64,000 bases of DNA from Palaemon carinicauda (taxonomy: Eukaryota > Arthropoda > Malacostraca > Decapoda > Palaemonidae), in the NCBI RefSeq assembly GCF_036898095.1, contig NC_090751.1, positions 76,268,439 to 76,332,438 of the forward strand, written 5' to 3'. Below, one piece after another: positions 31,811 to 40,738 of this stretch (positions are counted from its first letter, which is position 1; every line of letters begins with the position of its first letter). Below the pieces are notes generated by a model. It did no database searches and had not been told where the DNA came from. It saw nothing but the letters and a program-made list of their open reading frames with translations. Made by a program: the position numbers and the translations under genes.

Positions 31811-34169
31811 ATGGTGCATTGTCTGACGCCGGCCTGTGCAGCTGTTCTGCACCAGCCTTGTGGCCACTCCGTCTGCCGATCTCACGCCCCTTGTGGGGTT
31901 CAACTGGAAGATGTTGTGGTATGGCACCCGGATAACTGTGTGATTTGCTTCGACCTCATCACTACCCTTGGATCTGACTCGGTGAGTCCCGTTGGCTATA
32001 TTGCCTTCTTATTTATTTTACTATTAGTAAGATATCTATGGTCTTGAAGGACCATTGGGAGTCTCCCTTTTATAATTCCCACTATTATTTCAGGCATCCC
32101 CGGAGCAAAAGTCTGCGGCTCGGGCCACACTGAAGGTGTGGGTTGGTGGGTTTGCCCGGAATGTGAAGTCTAAGCGGCCGTACGTCCTATCTGAGGACTA
32201 CTGCACCATGGTTTACCCCAATGCCAAGTCTTCAGCTGCTGTGGCTAGGCATGTGGCAGCTCCCATCATTGCCCACATTGATGCCACTATAACGGGTATC
32301 ATCGACCCAGAGCAAGATCCATCGGACGCCCCCGGAGGTCTGGAGGACAATGTTGCCTCCATGAACCTGGACGTCGAACCAATGTTACTAGACGAGCCGG
32401 ATACAGGTAGGGTGGTAAGTGAGGCAGGTGTGTCCGGCGCTGAGATTCCTATCCTCAGCCCCGCTCTTTCTTCTTCTTCTGATCGCTCTTCTTTTCTTGG
32501 ATTTTCTGGGGACCGTGATTCGTCTCAACGATCATACCCGGTTCCCCCTAAGGATAAGTCTACTTCAAGAACCTTACCCAAAGCTCGCAAGCCTCACAAG
32601 ACTTCTCATGGCTCTAAACATGGTACGAACCCGTCTTCAAAGACCTCTGGTTCCTCCTCTAAGTCTCACGACCCGGGAGTTCCTTCCGCCCCTCCTGCTG
32701 CTAGCCCGGGCCTTTCCGAATCAGCCATGCTTCGCATCGTGTCGGAGATGCAGGCAAAGTTGGTTTCGGAGATGCAGTCGAGGATGGACACGATGTTCTC
32801 TAACTTCGGTCAGAGAATTGGGGCTTTAGATCAAGGAGCTCCGGAGAGAGTCCAAAGCTCTCTCATCCCGGATGCCTCTAAGCTCCCGCCGTTTGCCAAG
32901 AACAACCCCTGGCGTATGGCTCTTCATTCCCCGTTCTCAGACGGAATGTTGACTCTGGAGGGCCTTGGCACTCGTCCTCTAGAGGACTTTGAATTCTTTC
33001 CTCCTGGTCTGGCATTTCCATTTCATGGTTATGCCAGGCTTACCGAGGAAGCTTTAGTTCGATTAGACAAGGTCCCCAAAGAGACGGTCATCTTCCCGAA
33101 GGAGCAAGCCCAATCTGTTTGGGCCAGATTTTTGAACGACATCGGCTGCACTAACACCATGCTGACGCCTTATAAAAGCTCCTTTACGATGTTCTTAATG
33201 GACAAGAACACCTTGACTCCATGCGTCAATAAGGTGGCAGAGCTTGCCTTTCAATATGCTCTGGAGGAGAAGCCCTTGCCTCCCATCCGAGAGGTGGATC
33301 CAATCTCCCTCCTTCTTCCCTCAGGCATTGAGTGTTGGGACAACGTCCATACCACCTTTACCTCCGGCAAGCTTGCAGCAGACTGTGCCTCAGTTTTGTT
33401 TAGTGAGAAGCTTCCCCGTCTCCCGGAATCCCTCATTAAACAGGAATATGATTCCCGCCTACGTGTGGGCCGTACTCTAAACCTGGCCACATCCACGGAG
33501 TCGATAGCCTTGACTTACGATACGGAGAGTATTTTTAAGTCTCTCAACAAGGCTACGTTACAGTCTTTATATTATGACTTGTATGACTTCGCTACTGCTA
33601 AACGCAGATGTCGCAAGCATGTCCTAGCTGAGGCGACGATTAGGCATGAACCTAATAAACTCATCCGGTCCTCCTGTTGGGGTTCAAATCTCTTCCCCGA
33701 GGATCTCGTAGAGGAAGTCTTGGCGGAGGCCACTAGGGTTAATCAGAGCCTTAAAGCCCGTTGGGGTTTGACCCCTAAACGCAAGTATGACCCCGCAAAT
33801 TATCAAGCCCGGGGTAGGAAGAAGCTTAGACCATATACCTCCACCCAGTTCAGGCAACAGCAGAGTGCTTCATCCAACTTCCGGCTGCCTCTTCCTCCAT
33901 CTTCTGTTGTCCCTGCACAGCCTTCCACCTCTCAGGCTCCTTCGGATGACTATGTCACCGTTCTGCTACCTAAGAGCCAGCTTTCTGGTGCCTCCGCCAC
34001 TTCCCCTGCCTTTAACCAGTCTTACGAGGCTCATAGCTCTTCCCAGAGTTATTGTAGAGGTAGAGGCTACCACCGTGGCTCTAACCAGAACAAAGGCAGG
34101 GGAAGAGCCTTTCGCAGAGGAAAGAACTTCCGAGGCGGACGTGGAGGCAACTCCTCAAACCAATACTGA
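31811..34169 (+). CDS. DIRS D Gag-like protein, exons 31811-31981 and 32094-34169
   Basis: Exon 1 (57 codons) carries C-x4-C-x7-CGHSVCRSH-x2-C and WHPDNCVIC, a probable zinc-binding domain. A 112-nt GT-AG intron (31982-32093) follows, and exon 2 continues in phase (SDS joined to ASPEQKS). The spliced product is about 748 residues from the 31811 ATG; an upstream exon may add more. A Ser-rich linker follows, then the core NPWRMALHSPFS and FEFFPPGLAFPF shared with A, then a Gln/Ser stretch. The C-terminus is RGG-rich (RGRGYHRG, RRGKNFRGGRGG), fitting RNA binding. It likely packages the element's RNA. Its 3' end overlaps the RT frame (+1 relative). Confidence 0.8.
31982..32093 (+). other. Spliceosomal intron inside D gag
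   Basis: The 112-nt segment starts gtgagt after tcg and ends ttatttcag before gca. It contains in-frame stops, and removing it restores the alignment with A's uninterrupted gag exon at the same protein position. GT-AG ends, a pyrimidine-rich 3' part and phase support the call; no transcript is available. Confidence 0.82.
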
Positions 34170-36003
34170 GGTGCAGCAGGTAGGGGGAAGGCTTTATGCC
34201 TTCCGCAACAAATGGAGGTTCAGTCCCTGGGCGTTCAGTATCATCTCCAAGGGACTGGGGTGGAGTTGGATTCAAGGACCTCCTCCTCCGAACAAATTTC
34301 GTCAACATTCCACTCCGGACCTGGTCGAATTTGTCCAGGATCTTTTACAAAAGAACGCCATACAAGAAACGAAACATCTGAAGTTTCAAGGTCGGCTGTT
34401 CAGTGTCCCGAAGAAGGATTCAGACAAGAGAAGAGTGATTCTAGACCTATCCCTTCTCAACTTGTCCATTCAATGCGACAGGTTTCGAATGCTTACCGTC
34501 TCGCAGGTGCGGACCTTACTTCCCCGTGGGGCCGTCACCACCTCTATCGATCTTACAGACGCCTATTATCACGTCCCGATAGCGAGACACTTCCGTCCGT
34601 ACCTAGGCTTTCGCTTAGGGGACAAAAGTTACTCCTTCAAGGTGATGCCTTTCGGGCTCAACATCGCCCCAAGGATTTTCACAAAGTTAGCAGAAGTCGC
34701 TGTTCAGGAACTCAGGAATCAAGGGATTCAAGTAGTAGCCTATCTGGACGACTGGCTCATTTGGTCAGACACCTCCCAAAATTGCCTAAAAGCCACTCAC
34801 AAAGTCATCCATTATCTTCAATCTCTAGGCTTCCAGATCAACTTCAAGAAGTCCCGTCTTCTTCCAAAATCGAAGTTCCAATGGCTCGGCCTGCAATGGG
34901 ATCTTATTTCTCATACTTTGTGTCTTCCCAGACCCAAGAGGTTAGAGATTGCAAGGAACACCAAACGCTTTCTCAAAGACAAAGTAAGTTCCAGACGACT
35001 CCAAGAGAGGATTCTGGGGTCCCTTCAGTTTGCCTCAGTGACAGATCTTCTTCTGAAGGCAAAATTGAAAGATATCAATCGTGTCTGGCGTTCGAGGGCG
35101 AACCGGAAGCTCCGGGACAAGAAAGTCCGCCTTCCTCCCATTCTACGGGAAAGACTTCTTCCTTGGACAAGAGCAAACAATCTGTCAAAGTCAGTTCCCC
35201 TTCGATTTCCGCCTCCGAAATTAATCATTCACACGGACGCATCCTTATCAGGTTGGGGCGGCTATTCTCAGCTCAAGAAAGTTCAAGGTCTTTGGACTCC
35301 CTTGTTCCGCCAATTTCACATCAATGTGCTAGAGGCCATGGCAGTTCTTCTAACCCTGAAACGTCTCGCTCTTCCCAAGAAACAACACCTTCGTCTGGTC
35401 CTCGACAGCGAAGTGGTGGTCCGCTGCCTCAACAGAGGCGGGTCAAAGTCAGGGCCTCTGAACCATGTTCTAGTAGCCATATTCTCCCTAGCAGCCTTGA
35501 ACCGTTGGCATCTTTCAGCTGTCCACCTGGCGGGAGTCCGGAATGTAGTGGCAGACGCCCTGTCCCGGACCTCCCCTCTAGAATCGGAATGGTCACTCGA
35601 TCTAAAGTCATTTCGGTGGATTCTCTCTCAGGTTCCCGGTCTCCAAGTGGACCTCTTCGCCACGGAATCCAACCACAAATTGAGAGTATATGTGGCTCCC
35701 AATCTAGACCCTCAGGCTTACGCCACAGACGCCATGTCACAGAATTGGGACACCTGGGAAAAGATTTATCTCTTTCCCCCGGTGAATCTTTTGCTGAAAG
35801 TTCTAGACAAACTGAGATCCTTCAAGGGACAAGTAGCCTTGGTCGCACCCAACTGGCCCAAGAGCAACTGGTATCCTCTCCTGCGAGAGTTGAGACTATA
35901 CCCTCACCCGATACCCAATCCGGTTCTGTCTCAGATAGTACAAACACGCGTTGTGTACGCTTTCTCAAACATTCAGAGCGCCCTAACTTTATGGACTTTA
36001 TGA
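33787..36003 (+). CDS. DIRS D reverse transcriptase / RNase H / methyltransferase-like polyprotein
   Basis: The ORF is 738 codons from the first ATG, inside the end of gag; the conserved part starts after 34169, so the true start is uncertain. RT: VPKKDSDKRRVILDLS, SIDLTDAYYHVPIA near 34547, MPFGLNIAPRIFTK, catalytic YLDDWLIW at 34741. RNase H: D in IIHTDASLSGWGG near 35232, E in VLEAMAVLL, D in LVLDSEVVVRCL, then VRNVVADALSR. The last part (VDLFATESNHKLRVYVAP, IYLFPPVNLLLKVL, LVAPNWPKSNWYPLL) is the domain called methyltransferase-like in DIRS. It copies RNA into cDNA. The stop TGA (36001-36003) overlaps a downstream ATG. Confidence 0.9.
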   Translation: MTPQIIKPGVGRSLDHIPPPSSGNSRVLHPTSGCLFLHLLLSLHSLPPLRLLRMTMSPFCYLRASFLVPPPLPLPLTSLTRLIALPRVIVEVEATTVALTRTKAGEEPFAEERTSEADVEATPQTNTEVQQVGGRLYAFRNKWRFSPWAFSIISKGLGWSWIQGPPPPNKFRQHSTPDLVEFVQDLLQKNAIQETKHLKFQGRLFSVPKKDSDKRRVILDLSLLNLSIQCDRFRMLTVSQVRTLLPRGAVTTSIDLTDAYYHVPIARHFRPYLGFRLGDKSYSFKVMPFGLNIAPRIFTKLAEVAVQELRNQGIQVVAYLDDWLIWSDTSQNCLKATHKVIHYLQSLGFQINFKKSRLLPKSKFQWLGLQWDLISHTLCLPRPKRLEIARNTKRFLKDKVSSRRLQERILGSLQFASVTDLLLKAKLKDINRVWRSRANRKLRDKKVRLPPILRERLLPWTRANNLSKSVPLRFPPPKLIIHTDASLSGWGGYSQLKKVQGLWTPLFRQFHINVLEAMAVLLTLKRLALPKKQHLRLVLDSEVVVRCLNRGGSKSGPLNHVLVAIFSLAALNRWHLSAVHLAGVRNVVADALSRTSPLESEWSLDLKSFRWILSQVPGLQVDLFATESNHKLRVYVAPNLDPQAYATDAMSQNWDTWEKIYLFPPVNLLLKVLDKLRSFKGQVALVAPNWPKSNWYPLLRELRLYPHPIPNPVLSQIVQTRVVYAFSNIQSALTLWTL

Positions 36004-36965
36004 AGTTTGCGGCTATGCATGGTGCCAATATTGATCCTCAAAACACCTTGTTCCTAGAATCGGATAAACGGGATTCCACCATCCGCCAGTATGACTCTGC
36101 AGTTAAAAAGTTGGCAAAATTTTTAATAGACTCAGACGTGAACTGTATGAACTTGAACCTTACAGTCACTTTCTTTAGATCTTTATTAGAATCAGGTCTG
36201 GCAGCCAATACTATCACCACTATTAAATCGGCTCTGAAAAAGATCTTCCTAGTGGGTTTCAACATAGACTTAACCGACTCTTTGTTAGCTTCAATTCCGA
36301 AAGCTTGTGCCAGACTGAAACCGGTTACTCGTCCTACCCCGGTGACCTGGTTCCTTAATGACGTACTCAAATTGGCTTCTGATACCATTAACAGTTCTCG
36401 TGATTACATGCCCCTTCTCAGGAAAACACTTTTCCTGGTGAGCTTGGCTTCCGGGGCAAGAATTTCTGAATTGGCAGCCTTGTCGAGAGACCCGGGTCAT
36501 ATTGACTTTCTGCCTTCGGGAGAGGTCCTTCTTTCTCCTAACAAATTCTTTTTGGCTAAGAACGAAGACCCTCAAAACAGATGGTCCTCCTGGAAAATTG
36601 TTCCCCTCACGCAAGATCCGTCTCTGTGCCCTGTTACTACTCTTAGGTCTTATTTATCCCGGACCTCCTCTAACTCCTCGGGGCCTCTATTCGTTAGAGA
36701 ACAAGGCGGTACCATTACTATTAAAGGGATCAGGCAACAAATTTTGTATTTTATTAAACAAGCTAACCCTGACTCTTTTCCTCTTGCACATGATATCAGG
36801 GAGGTGGCTACCTCGGTGAACTTCTTTCACCACATGAATTTTACAGACCTTTCCAGGTTTACAGGGTGGAAATCACCGTCAGTGTTCAAGAAACACTACC
36901 TTAAACATTTGGAAGCCCTAAAATTTTCTACAGTAGCCGCAGGGAGCGTAGTTACTCCCAGGTAA
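36000..36965 (+). CDS. DIRS D tyrosine recombinase
   Basis: The ATG at 36000 overlaps the RT stop as ATGA, giving a 321-residue protein; an earlier in-frame ATG at 35991 adds three. The frame is open upstream to 34212 across the RT gene, but the recombinase-like residues lie here. An N-terminal SAM-like core-binding region (STIRQYDSAVKKLAKFL) is followed by the catalytic domain: Arg154 in SGARISEL (36459), His264 and Arg267 in AHDIRE (36789-36800), Tyr300 in KKHYLKH (36897). With these residues present it should join circular cDNA to a target without a duplication. It is in the -1 frame relative to RT. Confidence 0.9.
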   Translation: MKFAAMHGANIDPQNTLFLESDKRDSTIRQYDSAVKKLAKFLIDSDVNCMNLNLTVTFFRSLLESGLAANTITTIKSALKKIFLVGFNIDLTDSLLASIPKACARLKPVTRPTPVTWFLNDVLKLASDTINSSRDYMPLLRKTLFLVSLASGARISELAALSRDPGHIDFLPSGEVLLSPNKFFLAKNEDPQNRWSSWKIVPLTQDPSLCPVTTLRSYLSRTSSNSSGPLFVREQGGTITIKGIRQQILYFIKQANPDSFPLAHDIREVATSVNFFHHMNFTDLSRFTGWKSPSVFKKHYLKHLEALKFSTVAAGSVVTPR

Positions 36966-37271
36966 CTCACAGGTTAATGCCTTGTCTCTTTATCTCTCCC
37001 TCTTACCTGCCTCATTTATACCCTATTGTATTCGTTGGTCTCGCACCTGAATACTGTTATTATATTTGTAAATTTTTATATACTCCTGAGTATCTGTATA
37101 TTATCACTCACGACATTATTATATCTACCTTATTGGATTTATGTTCATGTTTAAGATACCCTTATAATTGTTTTTTGGTACTCATCTCTGATTAAAAGCA
37201 TCCTGTATTTCCCTTACGCTTATGTTTTTTCCTTTATTTTGCAAGTTTGGTGACATTTTCTCTTGTATAGA
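36966..37271 (+). other. 3' UTR of D
   Basis: AT-rich non-coding stretch between the recombinase stop and the ICR. An attaaaag block near 37190 and T-rich runs are present; no clear polyadenylation hexamer could be singled out. Confidence 0.5.
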
Positions 37272-37362
37272 TTCACTGGGCGGCACAGGTTCGAGCCCAG
37301 AAAAGGGATTTTGACGTAGGAAAAATCTATTTCTGGGCGAAGGACCTGTGCCGCCCAGTGAA
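37272..37362 (+). promoter_or_regulatory. Internal complementary region (ICR) of D
   Basis: 37272-37304 is the exact reverse complement of 30127-30159, and 37305-37362 the exact reverse complement of 37645-37702. The block is thus a template for the joined ends of the element (right tip plus left tip), as in the DIRS-1 replication model. The join sits at the AAAA tract 37301-37304. Confidence 0.93.
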
Positions 37363-37406
37363 CCCTCCCAGCTCCTCTCCCTTGGAGTCCCCAAACTTTG
37401 GGTGCT

Positions 37407-37702
37407 AAGGAGTTGGGTTCTGAGCGGATGCATTGTTAGTAGTACCGAGTGAGGTTGAACGGCTCTCCTCTATTGGGGTTTCTGTCGTGGATAAATCTAA
37501 ATAGTGCGGGACCTCTGGACTATACGCCCAATTTTATACCGACACCAATAGGTGAGCGAGCTAGTTAACCTAGCACTCCTTTACATTTTTTCTCTGGTAT
37601 ATTTAGCAGTAAATTACCTAAGAATAAGTGCTAAATGGAGCTTATTCACTGGGCGGCACAGGTCCTTCGCCCAGAAATAGATTTTTCCTACGTCAAAATC
37701 CC
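37407..37702 (+). repeat. Right inverted terminal repeat and tip of D
   Basis: 37407-37663 pairs with 30141-30397. 37664-37702 is the right-specific extension (gcccagaaatagattttt...), found complementary only in the ICR. Host sequence resumes with TTTTTT at 37703. Confidence 0.93.
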
Positions 37703-38518
37703 TTTTTTATAAACATATAAAATAAATTTTAATGCTTTGTTTATATAGACCTTTCCTGAGAGTAGGCGGTCCTAACTTGGAAACCGAAGTTAATCAACAT
37801 TGAGCCCTTTATATCGTCTTTAGCTTTTAAAGGATTTAAAACTTTTTAAATGTAATATTTTATGAAAGAATTTCTTTGATAGTCTTCGTACTGTTTTCAA
37901 AGATGAACTAACGTTTAGTTTTTTATGCTACGCAGTTGTTGACGTTCAGGACGTTCAACATGCGCTCTATCGTTACGATAGAGAGAGAGTGTATCACGGT
38001 TTCACTTTTCAGTAAGAGTAAATCGATTCTGACGTTTTGTTCATTCTTTCTTAGCTTAAATGTTTTAAATTCTAATTTAAAGGAACTTTTTATTTGAAAA
38101 ACCTTTCAGTTTTTTCCTTTAGTCAAATAACATGTTTTTTTTTTTTTTTTTGACGATATATAATTGGGCTCTTCTCTTAAGTGCGAAATCAAGAGAGAAA
38201 GAGAGAGAGAGATAGAGACGGAGGGAGAGAGAGGAGAGAAAACGTTCCGTTCAAGCGGGTAACGTTGTTCTCGTGTTACTCTCGTCCCTAGTCTCTGTAC
38301 GGGGAGGAAGGATAAAACGTTTTTAGGTTTTTATTCTCGTCCCCAGGCTATGTGCGGTGAGAGATTGAAAACGTAGTTATATGAACTAGTGTTTAGTCTC
38401 TTTCCCAGCCACTGATTTTTCTTTTTATCTTAAAATATGTTTTCTGTTTTTTGCTGGTATTATGAGCTTGCATTATACGACTAATTTCGCAATTACTACC
38501 TTTTAATGAAGGGTAGAA
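37703..38518 (+). other. C sequence after D: leader-like, non-coding
   Basis: AT-rich with a GA-rich block at about 38188-38245. A 26-nt stretch at 37935-37960 (gttgacgttcaggacgttc inside) recurs exactly at 40386-40411 in the gag remnant. No gene is seen. Confidence 0.5.
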
Positions 38519-40738
38519 TTGCGTGTTTCAGGTAGAAATAAGTGCAAAACAGAAAATCGAAGTGATAAAGTGATATGCGCAAAGTGTTACAGTGTTGCGT
38601 CCGAGGCGCAAAGTGTTACAGTGTTGCGTCTGAGGTTTCGTCTGTTCGTGCCTGTCGTTCACCTAGTCCGTGACCTCTTGCAAGCTCCCAAGCCCAGGGG
38701 AGAAGTAATGTCAAAAGACTTATGGGTTCGAGAGGCCTTGACCAACGAACAGACGTTTTCCCTCTATGGTATCGGGTGTTTCTTACCAAGATCTCCCCTA
38801 CCATAAGACGAGAGAGACGTTGTTTCTCCTCGCCATCCGTAGGCTTTTCGCATAAGAAACCTGTCACAAGGTTTCGAAGCCCTTAAGCGAAAGCCAGTCC
38901 TTTCAGGACAGGTCCAGCGTCCTGGTTACAGCCATTAGGACAGCTCTGACCCTATGCAGTCATCGGATAACTGCTCGCCGCCTAACAAAAGCGTCACACA
39001 GACTCCGAAAGTCTTTTTTTGTAGGCAAAGTGTTGCGGTCACAGACGTTACCCTCGTCTATTACCACAACCATTTCCGTTGATCCTTAAGGGGTTGTATG
39101 GCAAAACATACAGTATATGCTTGCCTCCCTTATGGAAGACTATTCTGTCGATTAGTCCGTTGAGTCTAGCCGTTTATCTCATCGATATCCTGGCTTTCAG
39201 CCAACCTAACGTTCCTTTGTGCTTACTGTTGACGTTGGCGTAGCTTAGTCACGTCAGTCAGGTTGTTTAGGACCACACTCGATGCGGTCCGTGTGGTTTT
39301 TCAGCCGCATTTGGACGTTAGGCCACTGGCTGATGCTCCTGTTGACGTTCTAGACGTTCACTAACAATCGGAGTTGACTTGTTTTGACGCTGTGCGTCAA
39401 TCTCCGCATTCTAGAGTTGTTTTGACTCCTCACGCACCTGTTGTGGTTGACAGTTCAGTTGTTGACAGTTCACAGACTGTCAAGCAGTTACATGACGTTG
39501 CGTTCTGGTCCGCTACTAATGCACTAGTGAGAGACTCAGCTTTTATCGGACAAGGTTCCTGTAGATGAGGAAGTTGCTGTTCTCCCTCCTACTGATATTC
39601 CCTTGAGGACTCTGTCAGATGGAGAGGAGCCTTAAGCTGCTTAGCCTCCTATGGACTTTAATTAAATCATGATGATTTTTTTAAGGATCTTCGTCCGGAT
39701 CTTGTAACTGCTGCTCCTCGTTCGCCTAAACGTCAGAACTTACACTAGGCCTAGCTACTTCGAAGCCGTTGTTTTTAAGCTAGTGCTCTCTCGCTCTCCT
39801 AGAGAGCGTTACGTTGGCTAGGCGACTGGTTTTTCACCAGGAGGAGTTTGGGGGATACAGCCTTTGCTTTCCCTTCTTTTAAACTGGTTTATAGAGCGAG
39901 AGTCTGATATGACACGAGAGAAGTTCTCGGCTTGGGAGTTCATGCCTCTGCCCAGATAGACTTCTCAATTCTGGTAGACTCTCCCTGGCGCCTAGCCAGG
40001 AGACGCTCCAAGTTGTTTACTGGTCAACTTCTCAGCTGTTGTCGAGCCTTTGAAGTTTTGCTGTACTATTATGTCACGCATAACAAGGCTTTCAGGGATG
40101 GTAAACGGTTCCGCCTCAGTCGCTAACCCCGTCTGTTGCCACACCTGCTCCCGTAGACCCTAAATGGGCTTTGCTGCAAGACATGCAGTCCAAGCTTGCG
40201 TCCTTGATAGAGGACTTAAATGCGGAGAAGAACCTTCTGGCCAACAACCTTCCAACCGGTCGGTTGTGCGCCCTGTTGACGCTGAGGTAACCTACTCGCG
40301 TCTGCCAGTTGAGGTGGTTCCTCCACCGATGCGACCCAGTGTGGGTTGCCAGCCGCACGTTGACGTTAAGCGACGCTCGGAGGTGGTTGTTGACGTTCAG
40401 GACGTTCAACAACCAGCAGAGGTGACTTGTTGTGACGCAGTGCGTCAACCTCAGCAACCCGGTAGGGTGTTGACTGCACAACCCAGACGGTCTAGACAGT
40501 TTCGGGTTGACGCTGTGCTTCCTCGCGCACCCATGGTTGTTGACAGTTCACAGACTGTGCAGCAGTTCCATGACCTTGCGTCCGGCTCCGTCACGCATCC
40601 ACCAGTGCGATCGGATTCAGCGAGTCAGACGTTGCCCACTCCGTTGCCGTTTCCTCATCAGTTTCGGATGAGGAACCCTCTGATGAGGACGTTGCTGAAC
40701 AAGACGATCAGCCCCCAGCCCTGCTATCCATCCAGAAG
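38519..40738 (+). pseudogene. DIRS gag remnant of element C
   Basis: The sequence aligns by eye with B gag: the segment around SEAQSVTVLR and LVRDLLQAPKPRGEVMS resembles B's FQAPEPMGEVMS, and the ttgacgt-rich repeats around 40270-40560 correspond to B's repeat zone (VDVKRRSEVVVDVQDVQQP). It has many stops and frameshifts. At about 40735 it passes directly into the end of the RT (KKERCSVRLWMSLVGTLSS), so the gag C-terminus and the whole RT palm have been deleted. Confidence 0.6.

Larger units (their letters stand above)
30127..37702 (+). mobile_element. DIRS-type retrotransposon D, structurally complete
   Basis: The 7576-bp element has inverted terminal repeats at 30141-30397 and 37407-37663 (257 nt each, identical as far as I can read). 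Short unique extensions sit outside both. An internal complementary region at 37272-37362 is made of the exact reverse complements of the first 33 nt (30127-30159) and last 58 nt (37645-37702). Gag (two visible exons), RT/RNase H and tyrosine recombinase are all open. No target duplication is seen; T runs lie at both edges. It inserted in C. It is the best candidate here for an autonomous, recently active element. Confidence 0.93.

Noticed and set aside
34212..35990. A separate Ser/Arg-rich gene in the recombinase frame over RT
   Set aside because: No recognisable domain, and it lies wholly on a well-conserved RT/RNase H frame. Kept as a finding, not annotated as a gene.
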